Positions 17,601 through 25,905 of a stretch of 43,674 nt of DNA are shown in pieces (the stretch's first letter is position 1; each line of letters starts with the position of its first letter). The position numbers were made by a program, and so were the translations under genes. The notes beneath the pieces were generated by a model. That model was given only the letters and a program-made list of their open reading frames with translations. It was not told the DNA's origin and searched no databases. This DNA is from an uncultured Alistipes sp. (GTDB lineage Bacteria; Bacteroidota; Bacteroidia; Bacteroidales; Rikenellaceae), in assembly GCA_944320685.1 (NCBI GenBank), contig CALUIK010000009.1, forward strand, positions 1 through 43,674, read 5' to 3'.

Positions 17601-17745
17601 CGAGATACAGAGCCCCATGGCGAAGGTTATCCTTGGCGGCCTGCTCACGTCGACATTCCTTAACGCCTTCATCGTGCCGATAGTATACGAGTGGCTGCAC
17701 CGCGGCGAGAATGGCGTGAAAAAAGAAATAGAGATCGAACTATGA
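14632..17745 (+). CDS. Heavy-metal efflux RND pump (CzcA/CusA family)
   Basis: The 1037-residue product is a full-length RND transporter: an N-terminal helix, a first large periplasmic loop (about 35-335), a helix bundle, a second loop (about 560-870) and a final helix bundle. The motif GSLVDDAIVDVENV near 400-413 in TM4 is the acidic proton-relay region of the heavy-metal subfamily. The opening FSLQNRLLVLVGAMLLF and AEVDVFPDLNAPTVVV are also characteristic. It pumps metal ions (divalent or monovalent, not separable here) from the periplasm or cytoplasm out through the outer-membrane channel, driven by protons. Its stop overlaps the next start (ATGA at 17742-17745), indicating coupled translation. 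Confidence 0.95.
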   Translation: MLNRIIRFSLQNRLLVLVGAMLLFAGGLYRAFHAEVDVFPDLNAPTVVVMTEAGGMAAEEVEQMVTFPIETAVNGATGVRRVRSSSTTGFSVVWVEFDWGTDIYLDRQIVSEKLATLGETLPENVGNPTLGPQSSILGELLIVGLTADSTSMLDLRTIADWTIRPRLLSTGGVAQVAVLGGDIKEYQVLLHPERMKHYGVTLADIMAVTRDMNRNTNGGVIYEYGNEYIVRGVVSTDDVRQMARAVIKRVNGVPVTLEDVADVRVGAQQPKLGLASERGREAVLLTVTKQPNTGTIELTQRLEEALADLQKNLPKDVHVSTDIFRQSRFIESSIDNVQSSLLEGAFFVVVILFLFLANVRTTLISLVTLPLSLLVSIIVLHYMGLTLNTMSLGGMAIAIGSLVDDAIVDVENVWKRLRERYAQPAAERKSVIEVVFEASREVRMPILNSTLIIVVSFVPLFFLSGMEGRMLIPLGIAFIVALFASTVVALTLTPVLCSYLLGGDREGGMPKEAFVAVWLKRYYRVALEWALRHKGGVVGATAVLFFAALGLFFTLGHSFLPSFNEGSFTVNVSSLPGISLEESDRIGRRAEELLLSIPEIETVARKTGRAELDEHALGVNVSEIEAPFTLKDRSHAELLAEVREKLSTIAGANIEIGQPISHRIDAMLSGTQASIAIKLFGDDLNEMFAIGNRIKAAVADVEGIADLNVEQQIERPELKIVPKREMLARYGIPLSAFNEFVAVNMAGETVSQVYDQGRTFNLVVRAAEQNRGSIERIRDLMIDDADGNKVPLSYVADVVSSTGPNTINRENVKRKIVISANTSGRDLRSVVNDIRERVDEQIVLPEGYHIEYGGQFESEQAASRTLLLTSLMSIVIIFLLLYVEFRNAVQSGVVLLNLPLALIGGVFALLITTGEVSIPAIIGFISLFGIATRNGMLLINRYNHLREEGMPLRESIVTGSLDRLNPILMTALTSALALIPLALRGDLPGNEIQSPMAKVILGGLLTSTFLNAFIVPIVYEWLHRGENGVKKEIEIEL

Positions 17746-18914
17746 AACGCATGACGATACTTATGGCGGCGCTGTGTGCGACGGCCGCCGTGCAGGCGCA
17801 GGATGTGGAGAGCGTCCTTGCGCAGATCGAGCGCAACAACAAGAGTCTTGAGGCGTTGAGGAAGGAGAGCGACGCCGCCAAACTGGAGGTGCGCGCACAA
17901 AACAACCTCGAGGACCCGTCGGTGGAATACAGCCCCTTCTTCGCGCGCGGCGCCGACGGCATTGCCAGTTCGGAACTGGTGGTGTCGCAGGGGTTCGACT
18001 TCCCCACACTCTATGCTGCACGCCGCAGGTCGGGCCGTATTCAGCAGGAGGGTATCGAGATCCGTTACGGCATGGCGCGCCGCGACATACTGCTCGAAGC
18101 GCAGCTGCTGTGTTTCGATGCGATACGCCTCGACCGTGAGCGGGAGCTTCTGGAGCGCCGTATGAAGAATGCCGACGAACTGTTGGCCATATTCGAGCGG
18201 CGGCTTGCCGAAGGGGATGCCACGGCATTGGAAGTAAACAAGATTCGTATGGAGCGTATGAACGCTGCGGCGGAGCTCTCGCGCAATGCCACGGCACGGA
18301 CGGCGGTTATGGAGTCGCTGCGCGCCATGAACGGCGATCAGAGCGTATCGCTTGAGGGTGCCGACTATCCCGTCATGCCGGCGGTGGAAGAGTTCGACGC
18401 CTTCCGCGAGAGGATGATGTCCGAGGACCTTGAATTTCGGGTGTCGGAGGCCGATATGCGTGCCGCGCGGCAGCAGATGCGCGTCAATTCGCAGAACTGG
18501 CTCCCCAAACTGGAGGTGGGTTACCGTCGCAATACCGATATGGATGATGCGGTGAACGGTTTTCTGGTCGGGGCGTCGTTCCCGATCTTTTCGGCCCGCC
18601 ACAAGTCGGATGCCGCGAAAGCGCGCTATGCCGCCTCGCAGCACCGCATGGATGATGTGAGGGCGCAGAGCGAGGCGCGCGTGCGCACCCTCTACAATGA
18701 GGTGGAGCAGTCGGCGGCGGCGATGCACGCCTACGACCTGCAGCTGATGCGCTCGACGCTCGAGTTGCTGCGCCGCGCCGTCGAGAGCGGCGAGCTGTCG
18801 GTCATAGAGTATTACGTCGAGGCGGACGGCATATATGCCAACATGCTCGCATATGCCGAGGTCGAGAACAGCTACTACCGTACGCTGGCCCAGATCTTCC
18901 GCAACGACCTTTAG
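17742..18914 (+). CDS. TolC-family outer-membrane efflux channel (CzcC/CusC type)
   Basis: The start at 17742 overlaps the pump's stop codon and gives 390 residues with a signal peptide (MKRMTILMAALCATAAVQA, then QD). The rest is long amphipathic helices in two similar halves, as in outer-membrane efflux proteins, for example QIERNNKSLEALRKESDAAK early and AEARVRTLYNEVEQSAAAMH-like helices in the second half, with beta segments such as KLEVGYRRNT and NGFLVGASFPIF. It forms the trimeric channel that completes the metal efflux complex. Length is slightly short but normal for the metal subfamily in this phylum. It is the last gene of the operon. Confidence 0.9.
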   Translation: MKRMTILMAALCATAAVQAQDVESVLAQIERNNKSLEALRKESDAAKLEVRAQNNLEDPSVEYSPFFARGADGIASSELVVSQGFDFPTLYAARRRSGRIQQEGIEIRYGMARRDILLEAQLLCFDAIRLDRERELLERRMKNADELLAIFERRLAEGDATALEVNKIRMERMNAAAELSRNATARTAVMESLRAMNGDQSVSLEGADYPVMPAVEEFDAFRERMMSEDLEFRVSEADMRAARQQMRVNSQNWLPKLEVGYRRNTDMDDAVNGFLVGASFPIFSARHKSDAAKARYAASQHRMDDVRAQSEARVRTLYNEVEQSAAAMHAYDLQLMRSTLELLRRAVESGELSVIEYYVEADGIYANMLAYAEVENSYYRTLAQIFRNDL

Positions 18915-18936
18915 TGTTGCGGCGGGCATACAGGAA

Positions 18937-18969
18937 ATATCCCCGACCCTGTGGCAGGGCCGGGGATAT
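18937..18969. terminator. Hairpin between the convergent efflux-channel and nitroreductase genes
   Basis: ATATCCCCGACCCTG and CAGGGCCGGGGATAT form a 15-base stem with one mismatch and a 3-base loop. It lacks a strong T run but sits between two convergent stop codons. Confidence 0.6.
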
Positions 18970-18987
18970 GCGTTGATCGCGCGTGTG

Positions 18988-19515
18988 TCAGAGCCACTTG
19001 ACGCGCTCCTCGCCCTCGTACGGAGGCAGCGGGGCGGGGGTGAAGTCCGAATATCCGAGCGCTATGGCGCAGAGTATGCCGTAATGTTCGGGTATGGGCA
19101 GGAAGGTGCGCAGGAAATCTCCGGCCTGCTCGCCGTCGGGTTCCTTCACAAGACGCGGGCGGCCGTTGACATGCACCCAGCAAGAGGCCAGCCCTTCGTC
19201 TACTGCGGCCAACTGCATCACCGTGGCCGTGATGGCGCAGTTGTCGATCCAGAGGTCGGTGGCGCGGCGGTCGCCCATGACGAGGATTGCGGCGGCGGCC
19301 CCCGAGATGAAGGCCGAGCCGTAGTCGCGCATCGAGGCTATCTTTTCGAGCAGTTCGGGCTGCTCGACGACGAGCAGCCGCGTCGAGCGGCTGTTGCGCG
19401 ACGACGGCGCCTGAAGGGCCATGTCGACGATACGCTGCAGTTTGTCGTGCTCTACCCTGCGGGGGAGGAATTTGCGCGTGCTGCGCCTGTGGTCGAGAAT
19501 CGTTTTGAGTTCCAT
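18988..19515 (-). CDS. Nitroreductase-family flavoprotein
   Basis: The ATG at 19515 gives 175 residues; the 56 extra upstream residues possible in frame cross the promoter. MELKTILDHRRSTRKF is the family's FMN phosphate-binding opening (RRSxRxF), followed by LQAPSSRNSRS, the APSxxNxQ-like flavin contact. LAAVDEGLASCWVHVN near 112-127 and the ending ILCAIALGYSD match the conserved GLGxCW and IGYP-type segments. Such enzymes reduce nitro compounds, quinones or flavins with NAD(P)H. The physiological substrate is unknown. It is a single-gene unit between two hairpin or lipoprotein loci. Confidence 0.88.
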   Translation of the reverse strand: MELKTILDHRRSTRKFLPRRVEHDKLQRIVDMALQAPSSRNSRSTRLLVVEQPELLEKIASMRDYGSAFISGAAAAILVMGDRRATDLWIDNCAITATVMQLAAVDEGLASCWVHVNGRPRLVKEPDGEQAGDFLRTFLPIPEHYGILCAIALGYSDFTPAPLPPYEGEERVKWL

Positions 19516-19585
19516 AATCGTATGTTTTAGTTGTTTCCTGTGAATTAGCCGCGTGGCCCGCCTGCTGCGGAGCCTTGCACGAATA

Positions 19586-19593
19586 CAAATGTA
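19586..19593 (-). promoter_or_regulatory. Probable -7 element of the nitroreductase gene
   Basis: The minus strand reads TACATTTG, matching TAnnTTTG, about 70 bases before the start codon. A TTTG at the -33 spacing was not found. Confidence 0.45.
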
Positions 19594-19704
19594 CGAAAAA
19601 AATCGGTTTTGGCCCGCTGCCGCATCGTGTGATAGGGCGGCGTCTGCATACGAAAAGAGAGGCCGCCGCGGGCCTCTCTGCAATATACGTACCGGTTGCG
19701 GAAA

Positions 19705-20925
19705 CTACAGTGTCCAGCCTGCGGTCCAATCGTTGTCGGCGCTGACGGCACCCTTGTAATCGGCGTTCGAGAAGAACGCATCGTCGGGAGTGGCGCCGCC
19801 GGTGACGGTGCCCACATAGCCGTCGGTGAGAGTGTTTGCGTAGTCGGTCGAGTTGCCTGCGGCTGCGGCGAACATCTCGGGGGTGTAGATGCCGTTCTCA
19901 GAGTCGAGGGCAGAACTCATGGCTATGTACTGGAGTTTCGAGGTGCCCTCCTTGAGTGCATCCTCGGTCTGGGTGGTCTCGACGCTTATGCACTTCTCCT
20001 TGCCGGTGATGATCGCATTGTATATCTCGGCCTGCGTGCCGGCACGAAGACGTATGCCGCGGGTGTTGTTCTCCGAGTTGTCACCCACGAGAGTGAGGTT
20101 CGAGAGTACGGGGTGCGATATGGGAGAGGCGGCGAAGTTGGTGCCGTTGTTGTCGCACTCCATGAGACAGTCGCACTCGGCATCGCCCGTCTGGTATGCT
20201 ACGAGGAACTGTCCCTTACCGTTCCAGCCCTCGGTCCAGTCGAACGAGTCGTCGGTGCAGTCGGTTACAACCATGTGCTTGACGTTGACCGAGCCGCCGA
20301 AGAACTCGAAGCCGTCGTCCGAACCCTTGTAGGCTTGGATATACTCGACCGTAGTTCCGTTGCCCACCCCATAGAACGAGATGCCGTTAGCCTCGTGCTC
20401 CTCGTCGAGGGCAAAACCCGTATACTCAAGGCGGATGTACCGCAGCGTGCCCGAATTGTCGGCGTCATCGAGACCGCCGTAGGGGGCGTTGCCTATCTCC
20501 GAGAGGACACCGGTGCCGGCATTTGTGTGGGCGCGGCCGCAGATGTGTATGCCGCCCCATGCTCCCGTCTCCTTGTGTTCGCTGGTCATTACGATGGGGT
20601 TCGATGCGGTGCCCTGGGCGTCGATCTTGGCACCCTGCTCGATGAGGATGTAGTCCGAAGCCTCGTCGTCGATGGCCTCGATCTCGACACCCTGTTCTAT
20701 GCGCAGCGTCGCTCCCTCCTTGACGTGGAGCCCGCCGCTGAGCTGGTAGTGGCTGTCACGCGTGAGAGTGGCATCCTCGGTGATGTTTCCCGTCAGTACG
20801 GTGCCCGCGGGTATCTCGCCCTTGAGCGAGCCGCCGGTCGTTTTTTTGTTGTCGTCGTTGCAGGCCGTTGCGAAAGCCATCGAGGCTATTACGGCTACTG
20901 TCAGAAATTTGATTTGGTTTTTCAT
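19705..20925 (-). CDS. Surface lipoprotein with right-handed beta-helix-like architecture
   Basis: Starting at the ATG at 20925 (an alternative lies two codons upstream) gives 406 residues. The lipobox is FATAC, and the lipid cysteine is followed by NDDNKK, an acidic stretch like the lipoprotein export signal that sends Bacteroidetes lipoproteins to the cell surface. The body has repeating short strands with Gly/Asn turns, such as HVKEGATLRIEQGVEI, TVEYIQAYKGSDDGFEFFGG and SNLTLVGDNSENNTRGIRL, suggesting a parallel beta-helix. It is acidic and holds several Cys (for example ECDCLMECDNN). It follows the TonB receptor by about 50 bp, so it is likely its partner in ligand capture. The ligand is unknown. 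Confidence 0.8.
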   Translation of the reverse strand: MKNQIKFLTVAVIASMAFATACNDDNKKTTGGSLKGEIPAGTVLTGNITEDATLTRDSHYQLSGGLHVKEGATLRIEQGVEIEAIDDEASDYILIEQGAKIDAQGTASNPIVMTSEHKETGAWGGIHICGRAHTNAGTGVLSEIGNAPYGGLDDADNSGTLRYIRLEYTGFALDEEHEANGISFYGVGNGTTVEYIQAYKGSDDGFEFFGGSVNVKHMVVTDCTDDSFDWTEGWNGKGQFLVAYQTGDAECDCLMECDNNGTNFAASPISHPVLSNLTLVGDNSENNTRGIRLRAGTQAEIYNAIITGKEKCISVETTQTEDALKEGTSKLQYIAMSSALDSENGIYTPEMFAAAAGNSTDYANTLTDGYVGTVTGGATPDDAFFSNADYKGAVSADNDWTAGWTL

Positions 20926-20976
20926 CTCCATAAAAATGAATGGTTTTTATTTTATCTTACGTGATGTGTCTTTGTG

Positions 20977-23649
20977 TCAGAACTTGAGTGCTACGCCTAC
21001 CTCGAATCCCAGCCCCGTGCGGTAGCGCTCCACTTCGACCGAGTTTCCCGCCTGGGGTACATCCTGCTCGAAGATCATGGGGCGGTTGAGCAGGTCGGTA
21101 AGCTGCAGCTTGACCTCGGTACGTGCGCCGAAGCGGTATGAGGCGGCGAAGTCGAGCGTGTGTACGGGCAGCTGTTTGATGTCGCCGAGGCCCGAGATGC
21201 CCACGGCGTGGATGCGCGGCCCCTGAAGATTGTAGAGCAGTGCGAGGTTCAGCTGCCTGTAGTCGCCGAAGCGCGGCGAGTAGGTGATGTCGGCATTTAC
21301 GAGGTAGGGAGAGGCTCCCTGCAGGGCGCGCTCCTTGTTGGTGTACACGCCGCCATCCGGCAGTTTGACGTTGGTGTACATGTAGGTGCCGTTGACGCCT
21401 ATGCGGAGGGCCTCGGTGACGGTCTTGCGCACCTCGAGCTCGATACCTGCGGCCATGCCGTTGTCGGCGTTGCGGAAAGTGTGCACCGATGCGCCGCCCG
21501 AAAGCATCTGCACGCGCTCGATAGGCTCGTCGAGGTATTTGTAGTAGGCCGTGGCCGAGATCATGTCGCCCTTGTCGTTGAGCAGCTCGTAGCGCAGGTC
21601 GATGTTGTAGTTGTAGCTGTTCTGCAGGTCGGCGTTACCGCGCAGCTGGGCCGAGCCGTACGACTCCTGATAGAGGAACGGGGCCATCTCGATGAACGAC
21701 GGGCGCGTTATGGTGCGCGAGGCTGCCAGACGCAGCTGCTGCGTGGCGTTGAGGTCGTATTTTATGTTGATGGCGGGGAAGAGGTCGTTCTTGTCGAGGT
21801 CGCGGCGCTCGGCGATGCTCTGGTCGTTGAAGTAGTCGACCCATTGGCGCGAGGCCTCGTAACGCAGGCCGAGGTCCACCAGCAGGGCGTCGGCGGGGCG
21901 CAGTCCGAGCGAGAAGTAACCCGCATATATGGTGTTGCCGGCCTTGTAGGTATCCTTCGGGTGGCGCTGGCGGTCGATCACGATCGAGCCGTTGGCCACG
22001 TTGTCGAAGTTGAGGTAGCCGTCGGTGTCGTATATGCCGTCGATCTGCGGCGATATGTAACTGAGGTCGTAATAGAATCGCGTGCCGACGTAGTCGCGCC
22101 CCTTGTCCTTGACAGCGGCGCCCACGGTGAGCGTATGGCGACCGAAGGAGAAGTCGGCGGCGATGTGGCCGTTCCACTCGTCTTCGTCGAGGGTGCCGAA
22201 GTAGCGCATGGTCTCCTGCTGGTTGAGGCGGAAGAGGTCGAGCTCTCCGTTCGGCTTGCGTATGAACATCACCTGACGGCGGTCGGGCTCGTCCGACGAG
22301 GTGGAGGTGTACGAGCCGCTCCATGACAGCTTCCATCTTTCACCGAGGCGGTGCGTACCGCTTATCTGGTTCGTCATAAGGGCGTAGACGTGCATCACGT
22401 CGTGGCTGCCCGTCAGGTCGTGCCCCTCTTGGTCGTAACCTTCGCGGCGCATGTATGTGTCAGAGGCGTTGCGGGCGTAGAAGAATGTGTAGTTTATGCG
22501 GTCCTCGTCGCGCAGCGAGAGCGAGAGGCTTCCGAGTGCGGCGATCTTGAGGCTCGCCTCATAGCTGTCGTACGTGTAGTCGTCGGTGATGTTTCCCGTG
22601 GCCTCCAGAAGACGGTAGGTGGCGTCGGTCATGCGTTGCAGTTCGTTGCTTACGCCCGCCGCGGCGAGTATGCCGAGCGTCTGGTTGCCCACGGAGATGT
22701 TGCGGCCGAAGCCTATGTTGCCGCCGAATTGAGGCAGCGCCGTGTGCTTGGATACGGAGAACCCTGTGTCGAATATGTCTTTCGAGGTTACGTATTGGCG
22801 GAAATCCTGCTTGTCCATGGTGAGGGCTGCGGGGTCGACGGACGGCTGCGTGAAGAGCGAGCGGTGGTCCATGCGGTAGAACTCATGTCCGAGGGTGTTG
22901 GCGCGGCCTCCCGTGTGGAAGTCTACCGTGAAGAAGTCGTCGCCCATGTTGTCCTTGGTGTCGATGTTGATATGCGCACCCGAGTAGTCGGCGTACGACG
23001 AGGCCTCGTAGACCTTGCTGACGGTGATGTTCTTTACCGTGGACGAGGGGAATATGTCGAGCGGGATGAGTTTGTTGTCGGGGTTGGGCGAGGCTATGGG
23101 CTGGCCGTTGAGGGTTGTGATGCTGTAACGGTCGCCCAGACCGCGCACGACGAGCTGCCCCGACGAGGCGATGGATATGCCGGTGAGTTTCTTCACTCCC
23201 TCCTGAACGTTGGAGATACCCTTCAGGGCCATCTCCTTGGCGCCCATGTTCTCGACGGCGATTTCCGAGGCCATGCGCTCGCGCTGCAGGATGCGTTCCG
23301 ATTCGAGGTTCTTGCGGGTCTTGACCGTCACGGCCGAGAGTTCTTGGCTTTCGGGCTCCATCTCGATATGCATCTCGGCCATCTGGTCGGTAACCTCTAT
23401 GTCGAGTTGCTGGGTCACGTACGATATGTATGATACCACGATGCGGTAGCGTCCCTTCTCGAGGGGCAGCTCGAAACGTCCCTCGGCATCGGTCGAGGTG
23501 CCGCGTGTGGTGCCGTCGACGACGATGGCTACGCCGATGAGCGGCTGCGAATTGGTTTTGTCAGTAACGATTCCTTTGAAAGATGCTGCCGAGGCGAACG
23601 GTGCGGCGAGTGTCAGCAGCAGAGTGAGAACTTTTTTTCCGATAGTCAT
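20977..23649 (-). CDS. TonB-dependent outer-membrane receptor with carboxypeptidase-regulatory-like domain
   Basis: The ATG at 23649 gives 890 residues with a signal peptide (MTIGKKVLTLLLTLAAPFASA). Residues about 22-105 are a CarboxypepD_reg-like Ig domain (FKGIVTDKTNSQPLIGVAI). The plug follows (about 135-240) with VVRGLGDRYSITTLNGQPI and IFPSSTVKNITVSKVYEASS, then a beta-barrel ending in an aromatic-rule Phe (GVALKF). The plug sequence is of the outer-membrane receptor type that lacks a SusD partner; no susD is nearby. It imports an unknown ligand using TonB energy. The lipoprotein gene downstream is in the same operon. Confidence 0.93.
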   Translation of the reverse strand: MTIGKKVLTLLLTLAAPFASAASFKGIVTDKTNSQPLIGVAIVVDGTTRGTSTDAEGRFELPLEKGRYRIVVSYISYVTQQLDIEVTDQMAEMHIEMEPESQELSAVTVKTRKNLESERILQRERMASEIAVENMGAKEMALKGISNVQEGVKKLTGISIASSGQLVVRGLGDRYSITTLNGQPIASPNPDNKLIPLDIFPSSTVKNITVSKVYEASSYADYSGAHINIDTKDNMGDDFFTVDFHTGGRANTLGHEFYRMDHRSLFTQPSVDPAALTMDKQDFRQYVTSKDIFDTGFSVSKHTALPQFGGNIGFGRNISVGNQTLGILAAAGVSNELQRMTDATYRLLEATGNITDDYTYDSYEASLKIAALGSLSLSLRDEDRINYTFFYARNASDTYMRREGYDQEGHDLTGSHDVMHVYALMTNQISGTHRLGERWKLSWSGSYTSTSSDEPDRRQVMFIRKPNGELDLFRLNQQETMRYFGTLDEDEWNGHIAADFSFGRHTLTVGAAVKDKGRDYVGTRFYYDLSYISPQIDGIYDTDGYLNFDNVANGSIVIDRQRHPKDTYKAGNTIYAGYFSLGLRPADALLVDLGLRYEASRQWVDYFNDQSIAERRDLDKNDLFPAINIKYDLNATQQLRLAASRTITRPSFIEMAPFLYQESYGSAQLRGNADLQNSYNYNIDLRYELLNDKGDMISATAYYKYLDEPIERVQMLSGGASVHTFRNADNGMAAGIELEVRKTVTEALRIGVNGTYMYTNVKLPDGGVYTNKERALQGASPYLVNADITYSPRFGDYRQLNLALLYNLQGPRIHAVGISGLGDIKQLPVHTLDFAASYRFGARTEVKLQLTDLLNRPMIFEQDVPQAGNSVEVERYRTGLGFEVGVALKF

Positions 23650-23675
23650 CTGTCTTTTTCGCTTGTTTTCCGCCG

Positions 23676-23683
23676 CAAAGGTG
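23676..23683 (-). promoter_or_regulatory. Possible -7 element of the TonB receptor operon
   Basis: The minus strand reads CACCTTTG, one base off TAnnTTTG, 27 bases before the start codon. No matching -33 element, so a different or regulated promoter is possible. Confidence 0.35.
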
Positions 23684-23785
23684 GCCAAGTGTTGTTACGG
23701 GAGAATGTCGTGCTTGTAACGATGGAACTTCACCTTTGTGACGTTTGTGTTACGTGTGGCGTCGCATGGCCGCGCGGGCATGCTC

Positions 23786-23816
23786 TTGCGCGGTAGCGAT
23801 AAAATCCGTACCTTTA
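23786..23816 (+). promoter_or_regulatory. Promoter of aguA-aguB
   Basis: TTG (23786-23788), 20 bases, TACCTTTA (23809-23816): near-consensus Bacteroidetes promoter. The start codon is only 20 bases further, so the leader is very short. Confidence 0.65.
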
Positions 23817-23835
23817 TCGGCGTAAATATCCGTAT

Positions 23836-24915
23836 ATGAGTATCGCCGCAAATCATTGCCGCAGGCTTCCCGCCGAATGGGAGCCGCAAAGTTTCGTACA
23901 GCTCACGTGGCCTCATGCCGGAACGGATTGGGCCCCGTATCTCGACGAGGCGTACGGCTGCTTTCTCGCCATAGCGCGTGCCGTAGCCGCGCGCAGCGAC
24001 CTTCTGGTGGTTGCATGCGACGCACATGCCGTCGAGGCGCAGCTGCGCGGGGCGGGTGTCCCCATGCGTGCCGACGCAGGCCGCGGGGCCGTGGTGTTCG
24101 AGGCGCCGACAGACGATACGTGGGCCCGAGACCACGCCTTCATAACCACCGTCGTCGGCGACGGGACGGCCGAACTGCACGATTTCCGCTTCAACGGCTG
24201 GGGCGCGAAGTTTGCCTCCGAGCGCGACAATGCCATAAACGGACGGCTGTGGAGTGCGGGTGCACTGGGCGCCGCCGTGTATGCCGACGATATGGATACG
24301 GTGCTCGAGGGCGGGTCGATAGAGTCCGACGGCCGCGGTACGATACTCACGACGTCGTGCTGTCTTTTCTCCCCGAACCGCAACGGTTACCGCACGAAGG
24401 CCGAGGCCGAGGCGATGCTGCGCGGGCGCCTGGGCGCCGAGCGTGTGTTGTGGCTCGACCACGGGGCCCTTACGGGCGACGATACGGACGGACATATCGA
24501 TACGCTGGCGCGGCTGTGTCCCGACGATACGATAGTATATGTGCGTTGCGGTGATGCCGATGACGCCGATTACGGAGGGCTTGCGGCGATGGAACGCGAC
24601 CTGCAGTCCATGCGTACGGCCGACGGGCGCGCATACCGCCTCCTGTCTTTGCCGATGGCCCCGCCGGTCTGTTACGACGGCGAACGGTTGCCGGCCACTT
24701 ATGCCAATTTCCTCGTCATGAACGGTGCTGTGCTGATGCCGTGTTACGGCGATGCGGAGCGGGATGCCGCGGCGGCAGAGGTTTTGCGGACGGCGTTCCC
24801 CGACCGCGAGGTGGTCGGGATCGACTGCCGTGTGCTGGTGCGCCAGCACGGGTCGTTGCATTGCGTGACGATGCAGTACCCTGCGCAGGTGGTGATGCCG
24901 GGAAGTGGATCGTAA
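23836..24915 (+). CDS. aguA: Agmatine deiminase
   Basis: This 359-residue protein belongs to the agmatine deiminase/peptidyl-arginine deiminase family, which hydrolyses agmatine to N-carbamoylputrescine and ammonia in the cytoplasm. Active-site motifs are present in order: RLPAEWEPQSFVQLTWPH at the N-terminus, TWARDHAF near 95-102, EGGSIESDG near 158, GHIDTLARL near 219, and the nucleophile in HGSLHCVTMQYPAQ (Cys343). Length fits the family. It is followed 24 bp later by aguB, whose product uses its product, which supports the substrate call. Peptidyl-arginine deiminase is the alternative, but length and neighbour favour AguA. Confidence 0.93.
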   Translation: MSIAANHCRRLPAEWEPQSFVQLTWPHAGTDWAPYLDEAYGCFLAIARAVAARSDLLVVACDAHAVEAQLRGAGVPMRADAGRGAVVFEAPTDDTWARDHAFITTVVGDGTAELHDFRFNGWGAKFASERDNAINGRLWSAGALGAAVYADDMDTVLEGGSIESDGRGTILTTSCCLFSPNRNGYRTKAEAEAMLRGRLGAERVLWLDHGALTGDDTDGHIDTLARLCPDDTIVYVRCGDADDADYGGLAAMERDLQSMRTADGRAYRLLSLPMAPPVCYDGERLPATYANFLVMNGAVLMPCYGDAERDAAAAEVLRTAFPDREVVGIDCRVLVRQHGSLHCVTMQYPAQVVMPGSGS

Positions 24916-24939
24916 TATAATAAATATTAGTTGACGACA

Positions 24940-25812
24940 ATGAAAGTTGCATTGATACAGCAGCGGGCGGCCGCTTCGGCCGCAGAGAACCGCCGCAATC
25001 TGGCCGAACGCATAGCCGAGGCTGCGGCTGCGGGCGCCGAGCTCGCGGTATTGCAGGAGTTGCACGACTCGTTCTATTTCTGTCAGACGGAGTCGACGGA
25101 CAATTTCGATCTGGCAGAGCCGATCCCCGGTCCCTCGACGGAGTTTTACGGCGAGGTGGCACGGAGGTGCGGCGTAGTGTTGGTGACGTCGCTCTTCGAG
25201 CGGCGTGCGGCGGGACTATACCACAATACGGCGGTGGTCTTCGAGCGCGACGGTTCGATGGCGGGCCGCTACCGCAAGATGCACATTCCGGATGATCCGG
25301 CATATTACGAAAAATTCTATTTCACTCCCGGCGACCTTGGTTTCCGACCCGTACGTACCTCGGTCGGGGTGTTGGGCGTGCAGGTGTGCTGGGACCAGTG
25401 GTATCCCGAGGGTGCGCGCCTCATGGCGCTGCGCGGGGCCGAGATACTGATCTACCCGACGGCCATAGGATGGGAGAGCAGCGATACGGATGACGAAAAG
25501 GCGCGCCAGCTGGAGGCGTGGCGTACGGTGCAGCGCGGTCATGCCGTGGCCAACGGGCTCCCTGTCGTGGCGGTGAACCGCTGCGGCCATGAGAGTGACC
25601 CGAGCGGCGCCACGCGCGGCATAGAGTTCTGGGGCCACAGTTTTGTGGCAGGACCGCAGGGCGAGATCCTCTCCGAGGCGGGTACGGATGCGTGCGTCGA
25701 GGTCGTGGATGTCGACATGCGCCGCTGCGAGCGGGTGCGCCGCTGGTGGCCCTTTCTGCGCGACCGCCGCATAGACGAGTTTGATGACCTGCTGCGCCGC
25801 TACGCCGACTGA
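24940..25812 (+). CDS. aguB: N-carbamoylputrescine amidase
   Basis: The ATG at 24940 gives 290 residues; a TTG three codons earlier is possible but less likely. The nitrilase-fold triad is complete: Glu40 in AVLQELHDSF, Lys113 in YRKMHIPDD and Cys150 in GVQVCWDQWYPE. The motif YEKFYFTPGD after the Lys is typical of N-carbamoylputrescine amidases, which release CO2 and ammonia to give putrescine. It is cotranscribed with aguA, and faces nspC, whose product makes spermidine, so the three genes form a polyamine locus. Confidence 0.94.
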   Translation: MKVALIQQRAAASAAENRRNLAERIAEAAAAGAELAVLQELHDSFYFCQTESTDNFDLAEPIPGPSTEFYGEVARRCGVVLVTSLFERRAAGLYHNTAVVFERDGSMAGRYRKMHIPDDPAYYEKFYFTPGDLGFRPVRTSVGVLGVQVCWDQWYPEGARLMALRGAEILIYPTAIGWESSDTDDEKARQLEAWRTVQRGHAVANGLPVVAVNRCGHESDPSGATRGIEFWGHSFVAGPQGEILSEAGTDACVEVVDVDMRRCERVRRWWPFLRDRRIDEFDDLLRRYAD

Positions 25813-25843
25813 TGCGGCAAAGGCGTTACCTTAATTTAAAATA

Positions 25844-25885
25844 ACAACGGCATCCCGCGATCTCTCGGCTGCGGGATGCCGTTGT
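25844..25885. terminator. Bidirectional terminator between aguB and nspC
   Basis: ACAACGGCATCCCGC and GCGGGATGCCGTTGT form a perfect 15-base stem with a 12-base loop. A-rich sequence on the left (AAATA) and CTTTAT on the right allow termination from both directions. Confidence 0.8.
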
Positions 25886-25905
25886 CTTTATATGGCCGGT
25901 CGCGG

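Noticed and set aside
14617..17700. A 1027-codon open frame antisense to the RND pump gene
   Set aside because: It mirrors the pump gene in a GC-rich sequence, has His/Arg/Gln-rich composition and no recognisable domain; it is a codon-usage shadow.
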